Shown: positions 52,019 through 61,289, counted from the stretch's first letter. The stretch is 64,000 nt of DNA from Enterobacter cloacae complex sp. ECNIH7 (GCF_002208095.1 NZ_CP017990.1:620001-684000), one strand, 5' to 3'. Notes: generated by a model not told the origin, from the letters alone. Program-made: numbers and translations.

Positions 52019-52429
52019 GTTTTTTGCCTCGTCATTAAATTCATCTGGGCGCACCTTAACAAGCGATGTTAATGACTGCAAATGTGATATAAATCGCGGT
52101 TTTATACTGATATTGTTAACTTTTTTATTGAAGTTGTTGCAATGATGTTTGATTGTCGGGGTGTCAACAGGGGATGTTTTTAGCGTTTAGGAACCGTTTA
52201 GTTTTTTGACTAAACATAAACTGAACGAGGCGGGGATAGTGATTTGAGATGAATTAATTGGGTTTCTAATAATTTCCAAAAATATTTCACCTGTCACACA
52301 AAACAACAAAGCCTTACATTTCGAGCGATGAATATACGTTCAATCGCGCAGGCCGGTTTCCCTTCCATGTCATTTTTCTGACACGTTTATTCTTTACGTT
52401 GTTGGCTTCACTAACTGGATGCTAACAAT
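52019..52429. other. Divergent intergenic region without a gene
   Basis: About 410 bases between the YfaZ-like gene (minus) and the phytase-like gene (plus). It is AT-rich with T-runs (for example TTAACTTTTTTATTGAAGTT near 52117) and must hold both promoters. I see no open frame, RNA gene or clear operator in it. Confidence 0.5.
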
Positions 52430-53788
52430 ATGAAAAGAAAAATTATTCCTGTTCTAATCGGCTGTACGCTCTCTTTCTCTGGCCTGGCGGCGCAGCCCAC
52501 TGCTGAGCGCTATGTCGTCAGCTTCCCTGAAGGCTCCCACGTGAGCTACAGCGGCGCGTTTGCCAGCGCGTTTCCGAACGGACTGCCCGTGGGAATCGGT
52601 TCTGGCCTGCTGTTTACGGGCAAGCAGGGTGATGCCCTGACCTTTGCGACCGTGACCGATCGCGGTCCAAACGCCGATGCGCCAAAAATGGGTAAAAACG
52701 AAGCCAAAATATTTGTCACGCCAGATTTCGCGCCGCTGCTGATGACCATCCGCGTCCAGAACGGCAAAGCGGAGGCGGTTGATGCCCGTCCGCTGCATGA
52801 CGATAAAGGCGAAATTAACGGTCTGCCGCTGCAAAGCGGTGTGATTGGCTCCACTAACGAAGTGGCCTTCAGCGATACCTTAAAGACGCTCAAGGGTGAC
52901 AACCGCGGGCTGGATACGGAAGGCATCACGCCGGACGGGAAAGGCGGCTACTGGCTGTGCGACGAGTACGGCCCTTTCCTGATTAACGTCGACGGCAAAG
53001 GGAAGATCCTGGCGATCCACGGGCCGCAGGCGGCGGAAGGGGAGAAATCCATCGCGGGCGGCCTGCCAAACATTATCAAATGGCGCCAGGCGAACCGGGG
53101 CTTTGAAGGCCTGACCCGGATGCCGGACGGGCGTATTATCGCCGCCGTGCAAAGCACGCTGGATATCGACGGTAAGAGCAAAAAGCAGGCGCTGTTTACG
53201 CGTCTGGTGAGCTTCGACCCGGCAACCGGGAAAACGGCGATGTACGGTTACCCTATCGACAGCGCGGCCTACAGCAAAAACAGCGACGCCAAAATCGGCG
53301 ACATCGTGGCGCTCGATGACCAGCACATCCTGCTGATTGAGCAGGGAAGCGATAAAAACGACGGCATGCGTAACCTTATCTACAAGGTGGATCTCAGCAA
53401 GGCGAGCGACCTGACCGCCTTCGACAAGCCGGGCGAATACCCGGAGTTTGATGATGAGAAAACCCTGGCGCAGCGCGGCATTACCCTTGCGGCAAAAACG
53501 CAGGTGGTCGATCTGCGCGCGCTGGGCTGGCAGCAGGAGAAGGCCGAAGGGCTGGCGCTGATCGACAGCAAAACGCTTGCGGTGGCGAACGATAACGACT
53601 TTGGCGTGAAGGTGGCGATGCAAAACCCGGTCGAGGGCAAGAAGCTCAAGGATTATCGGGTGAACGCGGAAGGCAAGCTGACGCTGGATGATAAACCGGT
53701 GGAAACCACGCTCAGCGTGAAGCCGCTGAAAAAGCCGGAGTCGGACAGCGAGCTGTGGATTGTGACGCTGCCGGAAGCGGTGAAATAA
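52430..53788 (+). CDS. Secreted phytase-like esterase family protein
   Basis: A 452-residue exported protein. Signal peptide MKRKIIPVLIGCTLSFSGLAA is followed by a beta-propeller-type domain of the 'esterase-like activity of phytase' family (Phytase-like, PF13449). Family segments are SGLLFTGKQGDALTFATVTD, RGPNADAP, TEGITPDGKGGYWLCDEYGP and EGLALIDSKTLAVANDNDFG, the last two giving the acidic calcium-binding type loops. Members hydrolyse phosphoesters or have esterase activity; here the substrate is unproven. Periplasmic or secreted. Confidence 0.85.
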   Translation: MKRKIIPVLIGCTLSFSGLAAQPTAERYVVSFPEGSHVSYSGAFASAFPNGLPVGIGSGLLFTGKQGDALTFATVTDRGPNADAPKMGKNEAKIFVTPDFAPLLMTIRVQNGKAEAVDARPLHDDKGEINGLPLQSGVIGSTNEVAFSDTLKTLKGDNRGLDTEGITPDGKGGYWLCDEYGPFLINVDGKGKILAIHGPQAAEGEKSIAGGLPNIIKWRQANRGFEGLTRMPDGRIIAAVQSTLDIDGKSKKQALFTRLVSFDPATGKTAMYGYPIDSAAYSKNSDAKIGDIVALDDQHILLIEQGSDKNDGMRNLIYKVDLSKASDLTAFDKPGEYPEFDDEKTLAQRGITLAAKTQVVDLRALGWQQEKAEGLALIDSKTLAVANDNDFGVKVAMQNPVEGKKLKDYRVNAEGKLTLDDKPVETTLSVKPLKKPESDSELWIVTLPEAVK

Positions 53789-53806
53789 GTTTACCCTTCT
53801 TGCTAA

Positions 53807-54262
53807 AGGCTGGGGTATCCCCACAAGATAATGCCTGCACAGACGGCTCCCTCTCCCTTGAGGGAGAGGGCTGGGGTGAGGGGGAACATACGGCTGTGGA
53901 GGTTATTCCGTTCACTCTATGTTCCTTGCTACTCTGTAACGGCATGACCTGTGAACGTGCCAGGGTGGCTCAATCGCCACCACCCTGGCGACCCGGGCTC
54001 CCGGCGGTAAATCGCCGCTTCGCGGATTGCTCGCCCCATCCCTGGGGCTCACCCTTTCAGGGCCAGCGCAGGCGCTGTCCAAAATTGCTCCCGGCAATTT
54101 TGTCCTCAGCTTATTCCTTCAGGCTATCGGGTCGGGCATGAGCCTGCATCCCTGCAGGCCACGCCCTCTCGGCGCATCCCTGCGCCTCGCCCCGGCCTTA
54201 CGGAAACGCCTCGGCGATTTACAGCCGGACCAGGGCATCGCTGTAAGCCATTAATTTTTCTG
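53807..54262. repeat. Mosaic intergenic repeat, long copy
   Basis: This 0.45-kb block is the inverted, longer counterpart of 24594-24783. Outer parts (53807-53965 and about 54226-54262) match that copy almost base for base. The middle 260 bases (53966-54226), rich in small hairpins such as GCTCCCGGCAATTTT and CTGCATCCCTGCAGG, are missing there. A further CCCTCAGCCCC/GGGGAGAGG unit follows at 54304-54328. No gene is visible in 53789-54339. Confidence 0.85.
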
Positions 54263-54339
54263 AAGCAACATTCATCGCTTCAGGTTAAAAAATTACCGGG
54301 GATCCCTCAGCCCCACAGGGGAGAGGAGATGCATAGCGG

Positions 54340-55293
54340 TTATTTCTTCAGCCCCGCAAACGCCGCCCGAATTTCTTCTTCCGGAAGCTGTATGCCTATA
54401 AACACCATCACGCTGCGCGGCGCTTCCTCGCCCCAGGGGCGATCCCAGTCGGCGCTGTACAGGCGCTGTACGCCCTGGAACAGCAGGCGGTTCGGCTCGC
54501 CGTCAATCCACAGCATCCCTTTGTAGCGCAGCAGCTTGTCGGCAAACGACAGCAGCAGGTTTTCCATCACGCGCGAAACCTCGCCGATGTCCACCGGGTA
54601 GTCCAGCTCGACCACAATCGACGCAACGTCGTTTTGCTTATCTCCCATAAAGTGGAAGCGCGGTTTCGCGGTGACGTTCTCTTCCAGCATAAAGCCGTTG
54701 GTGTTGAACAGCTGAGACAGATTGATGTCGCCGTGCGTCACCGTGTAAACCGGCGCGCGGGAGTTAATACGCGTCAGGCGCTCGCGCAGTTTTTCGCTTT
54801 CGCCCGCCACGTCGGTTTTGGTCAGCAGGATGCGGTCGGCGTAGCCCACCTGAGACTGGGCGATGGTGAACTGGTTCATCTGCTCGTCGGCGTGAACCGC
54901 GTCGACGAGGGCAATCACGCCGTCCAGCAGGTAGCGCTGGCAGAGGATCTCGTGAGAGAAAAAGGTCTGAATAATCGGGCCGGGGTCGGCCATGCCGGTG
55001 CATTCGATCACCAGGCGGTCAAAGTCGATCTCGCCGCGATCGCGGCTGTCAAGCAGGTCCAGCAGGGCGTCTTCTAATTCGTTAGAGCGGGTGCAGCAGA
55101 TGCAGCCGTTGGTCAGAGTTTTGATCTGGGTGGCGCGATCGCCGATCAATTGATCGTCAACGGAGACCTCACCGAATTCGTTTTCGATGACGGCGATTTT
55201 GAAGCCATGCTGTTCGTTCAGGATGTGGCGCAGCAGGGTGGTTTTACCGGCGCCGAGAAAACCGGTCAGCAGGGTAACGGCAATCGGGGTCAT
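54340..55293 (-). CDS. yjiA: YjiA, COG0523 G3E-family GTPase
   Basis: A 317-residue metal-linked GTPase. Walker A LTGFLGAGKTTLL at 9-21, the COG0523 metal motif NGCICC (Cys64, Cys66, Cys67), ECTGMADP (switch/Walker B) and the guanine-specificity motif LTKTDV. The C-terminal domain carries metal-binding-type acidic residues. The start MTPIAVTLLTG at 55293 fits the P-loop position; 13 upstream codons overlapping yjiX are open but unlikely. COG0523 proteins insert metals or act in metal homeostasis. YjiA's client is not known. In operon with yjiX and btsT. Confidence 0.92.
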   Translation of the reverse strand: MTPIAVTLLTGFLGAGKTTLLRHILNEQHGFKIAVIENEFGEVSVDDQLIGDRATQIKTLTNGCICCTRSNELEDALLDLLDSRDRGEIDFDRLVIECTGMADPGPIIQTFFSHEILCQRYLLDGVIALVDAVHADEQMNQFTIAQSQVGYADRILLTKTDVAGESEKLRERLTRINSRAPVYTVTHGDINLSQLFNTNGFMLEENVTAKPRFHFMGDKQNDVASIVVELDYPVDIGEVSRVMENLLLSFADKLLRYKGMLWIDGEPNRLLFQGVQRLYSADWDRPWGEEAPRSVMVFIGIQLPEEEIRAAFAGLKK

Positions 55294-55303
55294 GGTCTCT
55301 CCT

Positions 55304-55507
55304 TTAGCAGCAGCGGACGCCGCCTTCTCCACTTCCGCCGTAGCGCGCTTCCTGACGCTCGCGGAAGAATTCGGTGTAGGTCATGTACGGCTTATCCGGA
55401 TGGTTGGTCTTCATGTGCTCAACGTAGTTGTCATAGTCCGGAATGCCAATCAGCATTTTCGCCGCCTGACCGAGGTATTTTTTTGCTTCGCCTAAGTTAC
55501 CAAACAT
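55304..55507 (-). CDS. yjiX: YjiX, YbdD/YjiX family small protein
   Basis: A 67-residue protein with the YbdD/YjiX core [20 protein letters not shown] and [15 protein letters not shown], ending in a Cys pair (RCC). These small proteins are always encoded after CstA/BtsT-type transporters, here 100 bases downstream of btsT with a repeat in between. Function not established, probably related to transporter activity or its regulation. Confidence 0.92.
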   Translation of the reverse strand: MFGNLGEAKKYLGQAAKMLIGIPDYDNYVEHMKTNHPDKPYMTYTEFFRERQEARYGGSGEGGVRCC

Positions 55508-55561
55508 TGTGGGTTCCAGACAGAAAAAGCCCGGCGATGTGAGTCCGCTGGGCTTATGTTT

Positions 55562-55600
55562 CCCTCATCCCAGCCCTCTCCCAAAGGGAGAGGGCTGGGA
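55562..55600. repeat. CCCTCATCCC/GAGAGGG palindrome between btsT and yjiX
   Basis: TCCCTCATCCCAGCCCTCTC is inverted to GGGAGAGGGCTGGGA across AAA. Inside the btsT-yjiX-yjiA operon it could protect or separate the btsT message. Confidence 0.75.
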
Positions 55601-55607
55601 TTGCGGA

Positions 55608-57761
55608 TTAATGGTGTGAAGAGGTCTTCACGCCGCCTTCCGGCACCGGCACGTACGGGGTTTCTTTATCCGTACGGCCGTCGGCGTTGCGAACGTTCAG
55701 CCAGGTTTTGATGCCGTAGAAGATGATGCTGTACACCACCACCAGGAACAGAATGCTCAGACCCGCGTTGGTGTAGTTGTTCACCACGATATGGTTCATG
55801 TTGGCAATCTGCTGCGCGGTCAGGTCCGCGCCGCCTGCGGCAATCTTCTCTTTGTACTGGTTAGCCATGAAGAAGAAGCCTTCCAGCTGCGGGTTGGCGC
55901 TGAAGAGCTTCAGGCCAAGCGCCCAGGTGGTGCAGAGCAGCAGCCACAGCGCAGGAACAACGGTTACCCAGATGTATTTGGTGCGCTTCATCTTCACGAG
56001 GACCACGGTACCCAGCACCAGAGCAACGGCTGCGAGCATCTGGTTAGAGATACCGAACAGCGGCCACAGGCTCTTCACGCCGCCGAGCGGGTCGACAACG
56101 CCCTGATACAGCAGGTAGCCCCACAGTCCGACGCAGCCCGCAGTACCCAGAATGCCCGCTACCAGAGAGTCGGTTTTCTTCAGGAACGGCACGAAGTTAC
56201 CGAGCAGGTCCTGCAGCATGAAGCGGCCCGCACGGGTACCGGCGTCCAGCGCGGTCAGGATGAAAAGCGCTTCGAACAAAATACCGAAGTGGTACCAGAA
56301 GCCCATGTCCGCCCACGGCAGCACCTTGTGGAACACGTGTGCGATACCCACCGCCAGCGTCGGTGCACCACCGGCGCGGTTCAGCACGGACGGTTCGCCG
56401 ATGTCCTTCGCCGTCTGCATGATTTGCTCTGGCGAAATCACGAAGCCCCAGGAGCTAACGGTCGCCGCCGCGTGTGCGCTCGCGTCCTTCAGCTGCGCCA
56501 TAATCAGCGCCGCGTTGTCGCCGCCCATTTCGTGCAGGTTTGGCATGGTGATGCCGAGGCCCGCCGGTGGGGTGTTCATCGCGAAGTAGAGACCCGGTTC
56601 GATGATAGACGCGGCAACCAGCGCCATGATCGCCACGAAGGACTCCATCAGCATTGCGCCGTAGCCGATTAGACGCGCGTCTTTCTCGTTCGCCAGCAGC
56701 TTAGGCGTGGTACCGGAGGCAATCAGGGCGTGGAAGCCGGAGACCGCACCGCAGGCGATGGTGATGAACAGGAACGGGAACAGGGCGCCTTTCCACAGCG
56801 GGCCGGTACCGTCGATGTACTGGGTCACTGCCGGCATTTTCAGATCCGGGTTAATCACCAGGATGCCGATCGCCAGACCGACGATAACGCCGATTTTCAG
56901 GAAGGTCGCGAGGTAGTCACGCGGGGCCAGAATCAGCCAGACCGGCAGCAGCGCGGAGATAAACGCATAGCCAATCAGCGCGAAGGTAATGGTGGTGTCC
57001 TTGAAGGTCAGCGCCGGGCCCCAGTACGGGTCGTGCGCAATCACGCCGCCGAAGTAGATGGAGGCCACCAGCAGCACGATACCAATCACCGACACTTCGC
57101 CCACGCGTCCCGGACGCAGGAAGCGCATGTAGATACCCATGAACAGCGCAATCGGCACGGTTGAGCATACGGTGAAGACACCCCACGGGCTTTCGGCCAG
57201 CGCTTTCACCACGATCAGGGCCAGCACCGCGAGGATGATGATCATAATCAGGAAGCAGCCGAACAGGGCGATAGTCCCCGGCACGCGGCCCATCTCTTCT
57301 TTGACCATCTCACCCAGAGAGGCGCCGTTACGGCGAGAAGAGATAAACAGCACCATAAAGTCCTGCACCGCACCCGCCAGCACCACGCCGGCGAGCAGCC
57401 ACAGGGTTCCCGGAAGGTAGCCCATCTGCGCGGCCAGCACCGGGCCCACCAGCGGGCCTGCGCCGGCGATAGCGGCAAAGTGGTGACCAAACAGCACGTA
57501 GCGGTTGGTTGGCACGTAGTTCAGGCCGTCATTGTTAATGACCGCCGGGGTGGCGCGCGTCGGGTCGAGCTTCATGACCTTCTGCGCGATGTACAAGCTG
57601 TAGTAGCGATAAGCAACAAGATAGACGGAAACCGACGCGACCACGATCCACAGGGCGCTTACGTGTTCGCCCCGGCGTAATGCGACAACCGCCAGACAAA
57701 AAGCGCCGAGGATCCCGAGTAAGGCCCAGGGCACGTGCTTCAGTAGTTTTTTAGTATCCAT
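55608..57761 (-). CDS. btsT: BtsT, pyruvate/H+ symporter (CstA family)
   Basis: A 717-residue inner-membrane transporter of the carbon starvation protein family, with about 16-18 hydrophobic helices. Family segments visible are FGHHFAAIAGAGPLVGPVLA, SRRNGASLGEMVKEEMGRVP and GAVSGFHALIASGTTPKLL. In E. coli BtsT (YjiY) is a high-affinity pyruvate symporter induced by the BtsSR two-component system; length and the yjiX-yjiA neighbours match. Upstream, two BtsR-type sites and a CRP-type site are present, so the same control is expected. The polar C-terminal tail ends SSHH. Confidence 0.95.
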   Translation of the reverse strand: MDTKKLLKHVPWALLGILGAFCLAVVALRRGEHVSALWIVVASVSVYLVAYRYYSLYIAQKVMKLDPTRATPAVINNDGLNYVPTNRYVLFGHHFAAIAGAGPLVGPVLAAQMGYLPGTLWLLAGVVLAGAVQDFMVLFISSRRNGASLGEMVKEEMGRVPGTIALFGCFLIMIIILAVLALIVVKALAESPWGVFTVCSTVPIALFMGIYMRFLRPGRVGEVSVIGIVLLVASIYFGGVIAHDPYWGPALTFKDTTITFALIGYAFISALLPVWLILAPRDYLATFLKIGVIVGLAIGILVINPDLKMPAVTQYIDGTGPLWKGALFPFLFITIACGAVSGFHALIASGTTPKLLANEKDARLIGYGAMLMESFVAIMALVAASIIEPGLYFAMNTPPAGLGITMPNLHEMGGDNAALIMAQLKDASAHAAATVSSWGFVISPEQIMQTAKDIGEPSVLNRAGGAPTLAVGIAHVFHKVLPWADMGFWYHFGILFEALFILTALDAGTRAGRFMLQDLLGNFVPFLKKTDSLVAGILGTAGCVGLWGYLLYQGVVDPLGGVKSLWPLFGISNQMLAAVALVLGTVVLVKMKRTKYIWVTVVPALWLLLCTTWALGLKLFSANPQLEGFFFMANQYKEKIAAGGADLTAQQIANMNHIVVNNYTNAGLSILFLVVVYSIIFYGIKTWLNVRNADGRTDKETPYVPVPEGGVKTSSHH

Positions 57762-57878
57762 AGTAAGACCTGGTTTTTTATGTAAAGAAAAAAGGGTCAG
57801 GGTTCGTTGTGAGGAGGTATTGATTAATGCTGGAGCGATCGTGCCAGATCCTCGCGCGTGTAAAGGACGGTAAATGAA

Positions 57879-57907
57879 TGAGTGGTTGAAAGTGCCGGGT
57901 GAGCGGT
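57879..57907 (-). promoter_or_regulatory. Tandem BtsR binding sites upstream of btsT
   Basis: On the minus strand the sequence carries ACCGCTCA (57907-57900) and ACCACTCA (57886-57879), 13 bases apart. This is the published BtsR pattern, ACC(G/A)CT(C/T)A direct repeats with a 13-base spacer, as I recall it. They lie about 120-145 bases before the btsT start codon and in the right orientation. Confidence 0.85.
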
Positions 57908-57952
57908 CAAAGGGGGCGACGAGCGGTTCCGGCTCGCCGCCAGGGGGCGAAA

Positions 57953-58870
57953 TTATGTGATTGAGATCACTTGATTATTCGGATTACGCTCCACGGCCAG
58001 ATAGTTCTCCAGGGTTCTAATCAGTTTTTCCTTCAGCCAGTTCGGTTCCAGAATCTGAATGTGGGGCAGCCAGTAGAACAGCAGCGGCAGGATCTGGTTC
58101 TCGTGCGCCGCCTGGCAGCGCAGCGTGACGCCGCCCTGTTGCTCCTCCACCAGCTCCTGTTCCGGCAGAAGATCGCGGCGCAGGAAGTAATGTGAAATAT
58201 TATCTTTGATAAATATTTTCACTGCGAAAGTATTTTCAGAGACCCAGGGGTCGAGGCTTTTCTCCAGCAGCTCAAGGACATTTTCTTCGGGCGTGAAGGT
58301 CGTTTTCTGAATATCAAACCAGCTAATCTGGCTCAATGAGAAGGATTTCAGGCGGCTATTTTCGGTGGCTTGTAAATACCATATATTTTTTTTGTTAATG
58401 AGTTTATAGGGATTAATCAGACGGGTTTTCCCCTTATAAACGATCTGACAAACATTATGGTTTTTAATCGATTTCTCGATTTTCGTTAAATGACGGCGAA
58501 TATCACGTTCTACCGTGTGTTCTGCCTCATTGCCAAGAATAAGAATATGGTTTTCGTCAACGCGCGTTTCGAGCTTCTGCCAGAATTCCGTATTTCTTTC
58601 AGGGAAAAAGCTGTCAGCATTCAGGAAGTTAGCAAGGGTGTGATGTAAGCCTTGTCCGCCGGGCGATTGCGCAGAATGGATCAGTCGATATAGCCCGTTA
58701 CCGGTATGTTCAACAATAGGAGATAGGGCATTTAAATCCCGGTAGACGGTACGCTCGGTAATTTTAAATTTTTCCATTAGCGCACTGCGGTTTACCACAC
58801 CGTTTAAATGTAGCTCAACCAGAATATCGACCAGACGTTCAGCCGAGCGGCTCCGCGTCGTTTTAGCCAT
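57953..58870 (-). CDS. WYL-domain DeoR-type transcriptional regulator
   Basis: A 305-residue regulator. The N-terminal winged helix is MAKTTRSRSAERLVDILVEL to KFKITERTVYRDLNALS (about 1-50). The WYL domain centres on KKNIWYLQATENSRLKSFSL (about 170-195), with a C-terminal WCX-like extension. WYL proteins bind nucleic acids or small ligands and often control stress or defence genes. It lies upstream of btsT on the same strand, between btsT and hpaC. Its 3' end overlaps the CRP-type site of btsT. Target unknown. Confidence 0.85.
   Translation of the reverse strand: MAKTTRSRSAERLVDILVELHLNGVVNRSALMEKFKITERTVYRDLNALSPIVEHTGNGLYRLIHSAQSPGGQGLHHTLANFLNADSFFPERNTEFWQKLETRVDENHILILGNEAEHTVERDIRRHLTKIEKSIKNHNVCQIVYKGKTRLINPYKLINKKNIWYLQATENSRLKSFSLSQISWFDIQKTTFTPEENVLELLEKSLDPWVSENTFAVKIFIKDNISHYFLRRDLLPEQELVEEQQGGVTLRCQAAHENQILPLLFYWLPHIQILEPNWLKEKLIRTLENYLAVERNPNNQVISIT
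57956..57971. promoter_or_regulatory. CRP-type site upstream of btsT
   Basis: TGTGATTGAGATCACT matches the CRP consensus TGTGA-N6-TCACA in nine of ten half-site bases. It overlaps the last codons of the WYL regulator and lies about 195 bases before the btsT start codon, a plausible distance for catabolite control. Confidence 0.65.
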
Positions 58871-59013
58871 AAGGTCATCCTGTATATTTAGGTATGCGCT
58901 GAATGATGCGGATGCACTGACAAAGGGTGTCAGTATTCAGTCACAGAAAATTTCTCTTATGGTTATATAACGGCGTGATTTAGCGGAAACCTTAGGAGTT
59001 TTTGTAGAAAGCG

Positions 59014-59040
59014 GCGCTGGCCGAAGAAAAAGGCCAGCGC
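59014..59040 (-). terminator. Hairpin after hpaC
   Basis: GCGCTGGCC and GGCCAGCGC pair over 9 bp around a 9-base loop. TTTCTACAAAAA follows on the minus strand. It closes the hpaBC transcript. Confidence 0.7.
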
Positions 59041-59049
59041 GAGGGGGGA

Positions 59050-59562
59050 TCACACGGCGGCTTCCGCCTCCAGCATGACCGGGTGGAAGCGGCGCTTGAA
59101 GTAGATCAGACCGTGTCCCGCGTCACTCAGAATGATGTTCTTAACTTCAACAAGGTAGACAAGATGCGTGCCGATGGTTTGCACCTGGCTAATCTCGCCT
59201 TCAAGGCTGGCGAGCGCGCCCTTGAGCACCGGCTGCGCCAGCGGCCCTTTCTGCCAGCAGGAGAGGGCAAAGCGCTCCTCCATCGTCATACCGGTCATCC
59301 CGGCGAAATGGCGAGCCATGATCTCCTGCTCGTGGTTCAGTACGTTAACGCACAGCCTGCCGTTGCCCTGAAATACCGGATTCATGGCGCTGTTGGCGTT
59401 GATGCACACCATAACCGACGGAGGGGTGTCCGTGACCGAACAGACGGCGGTGGCGGTAATGCCGCAGCGGCCGGCCTCGCCCTCGGTAGTGACCACATTA
59501 ACCGCAGCCGACAGGCTGCTCATTGCGTCGCGAAAACGCAGGCGTTGTTCATCTGAATGCAT
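59050..59562 (-). CDS. hpaC: HpaC, flavin reductase of 4-hydroxyphenylacetate 3-monooxygenase
   Basis: A 170-residue NAD(P)H:flavin oxidoreductase. It has the flavin-reductase-like domain with FRDAMSSLSAAVNVVTTEGE, GITATAVCSVTDTPPSVMVC and FAGMTGMTMEERFALS, and ends HGLIYFKRRFHPV. It supplies reduced FAD to HpaB. It follows hpaB by 17 bases with GGGAGG before the ATG. Length is that of E. coli HpaC. Confidence 0.95.
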   Translation of the reverse strand: MHSDEQRLRFRDAMSSLSAAVNVVTTEGEAGRCGITATAVCSVTDTPPSVMVCINANSAMNPVFQGNGRLCVNVLNHEQEIMARHFAGMTGMTMEERFALSCWQKGPLAQPVLKGALASLEGEISQVQTIGTHLVYLVEVKNIILSDAGHGLIYFKRRFHPVMLEAEAAV

Positions 59563-59579
59563 TGCAACCTCCCGCTGCG

Positions 59580-61142
59580 CTATTTCAGCAGCTTGTCGAG
59601 CATGTTGATATCGCTGTTGTTGTGCAGGTGCGGCACCGTCCAGCCGTGCTGGTCGTACTCGGACATGCAGCGGTCAACCATCGCCATCATCTTGTCCATG
59701 TTGCCGGAGCTCTGCGCCTGGCGCAGACACTGCAGGCGGATCTCATCCTGGCTGCCGGAGTAGTTGATTTCGTACAGCTCGTGACGACCGCCAAACTCGC
59801 TGCCGATGGCGTCCCACATCAGCTTCAAAATCTTGATGCGTTCGACGTGATCCATACCGTTGGAGCCGCGCACGTATTTCGCCAGATACTGGTCGATCTG
59901 CGGGTTGTTCAGATCCCGGGCGCTGGACGGCAGGTAGATCAGACCGGACGTCACGTTACGCTCAATGATGTTCTTGATCTTGGCGTAGGCCATCGGCGCC
60001 ATCACGCGGTAGGTTTGCAGCGCGGCGTGATCCGGCAGATACGCGCCGTTCACCCACGGGGTAGCTTCGGAGCACATCGAGTCGCTCAGCGCCCAGAACA
60101 TGTTGCGCCAGGCCACCACTTCGCCGAGATCCGCCTGCACGCCGCGGAACTCCAGGGTACCGGTGCACTCCAGGGATTTCTTCAGCAGGGCGGTGATGAA
60201 GTCGAGCTTCACCGCCAGACGCACGCAGGCCTGCAGCGGGTACATCCGCGCAAAGCCGCCTTCCATCGTCCAGCGACGGCAGCGGTCGAAATCGCGGTAG
60301 ATCAGCACGTTTTCCCACGGGATCAGCACGTGATCCATCACCAGGATCGCGTCGTTCTCGTCGAAGCGGCTGGAGAGCGGGTAGTCGTACGGCGATCCGG
60401 TTGCGCCAGCCACCATCTCGTAAGAGGCGCGGGAGATCAGCTTCACGCCTTCGGCATCCATCGGCGCGACGAACATCAGCGCGAAGTCCGGGTTTTCGCC
60501 CATCACCTGCGCGGAGCCGAAGCCGATCATGTTGTAGTGGGTCAGCGCCGAGTTGGTTGCCACCACCTTCGCACCGCTGACGATGATCCCGGCGTCGGTC
60601 TCTTTCTCCAGCTTGATGTAGACGTCTTTCACCTCGTCCGCCGGCTTGTGGCGGTCGATCGGCGGGTTAACGATGGCGTGGTTGAAGTACAGGCCGGTTT
60701 CCTGAATGCGCGTGTACCAGCTGCGGGCGTTCTGTTCGAACTGGCCGTAGAAGGCCGGGTTGGCGCCGAGCGCGCAGCCGAACGCGGCTTTGTAGTCCGG
60801 CGTGCGGCCCATCCAGCCGTAGCTCAGGCGCGACCACTCGGCGATGGCGTCGCGCTGCTGGCGCAGGTCGTCGGCGCTTTTCGCCACGCGGAAGAACTTG
60901 TGGGTGTAGCCGCCGCTGCCGGTGTCGGTGCCCCAGCAGAGGGTATCCTGCATGTCCGGCTTGTGAAGCGCGTCGTACATCTGCGCGATGGAGGCCGCCG
61001 CGTTGCGAAACGCCGGATGGGTGGTGACGTCTTTGACGCGCTCGCCGTAGATGTAAATCTCACGGCCGTCCTGCAGGCTTTTCAAATACTCTTCGCCGGT
61101 TAACGGACGTTTGGCATCAGCGCGGAAATCTTCAGGCTTCAT
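59580..61142 (-). CDS. hpaB: HpaB, 4-hydroxyphenylacetate 3-monooxygenase oxygenase
   Basis: A 520-residue FADH2-using hydroxylase that converts 4-hydroxyphenylacetate to 3,4-dihydroxyphenylacetate. Family features include RPLTGEEYLKSLQDGREIYI, YGERVKDVTTHPAF, SYGWMGRTPDYKAAF and DHVLIPWENVLIYRD. Full length. It forms an operon with hpaC and is separated from hpaA by a 177-base region carrying a CRP-type site and the intergenic palindromes. Its expression in E. coli depends on the activator HpaA and on catabolite control. Confidence 0.96.
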   Translation of the reverse strand: MKPEDFRADAKRPLTGEEYLKSLQDGREIYIYGERVKDVTTHPAFRNAAASIAQMYDALHKPDMQDTLCWGTDTGSGGYTHKFFRVAKSADDLRQQRDAIAEWSRLSYGWMGRTPDYKAAFGCALGANPAFYGQFEQNARSWYTRIQETGLYFNHAIVNPPIDRHKPADEVKDVYIKLEKETDAGIIVSGAKVVATNSALTHYNMIGFGSAQVMGENPDFALMFVAPMDAEGVKLISRASYEMVAGATGSPYDYPLSSRFDENDAILVMDHVLIPWENVLIYRDFDRCRRWTMEGGFARMYPLQACVRLAVKLDFITALLKKSLECTGTLEFRGVQADLGEVVAWRNMFWALSDSMCSEATPWVNGAYLPDHAALQTYRVMAPMAYAKIKNIIERNVTSGLIYLPSSARDLNNPQIDQYLAKYVRGSNGMDHVERIKILKLMWDAIGSEFGGRHELYEINYSGSQDEIRLQCLRQAQSSGNMDKMMAMVDRCMSEYDQHGWTVPHLHNNSDINMLDKLLK

Positions 61143-61273
61143 AGGGACCTCGTATCGGAACAGGGTTGTTAAATTTATGTTTTGTTTTTGTTGTTTAATT
61201 GAAGCCTGAGAGGGGCGGAACGTGAAGGGACGATTGGGACAACGGCGGGTACTTTTCGCGAGAGATCGCAGAG

Positions 61274-61289
61274 TGTGATTTTCCTCACC
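61274..61289. promoter_or_regulatory. CRP-type site in the hpaB upstream region
   Basis: TGTGATTTTCCTCACC fits TGTGA-N6-TCACA except for the last base. It lies about 130-145 bases before the hpaB start codon and overlaps the edge of the palindromic repeat. Catabolite control of hpaBC is known from E. coli W. Confidence 0.5.

Noticed and set aside
59523..61103. 526-residue open frame on the plus strand across hpaB and hpaC
   Set aside because: It is the antisense of hpaB/hpaC, rich in His, Arg and Val with no domain. The minus-strand genes are certain.
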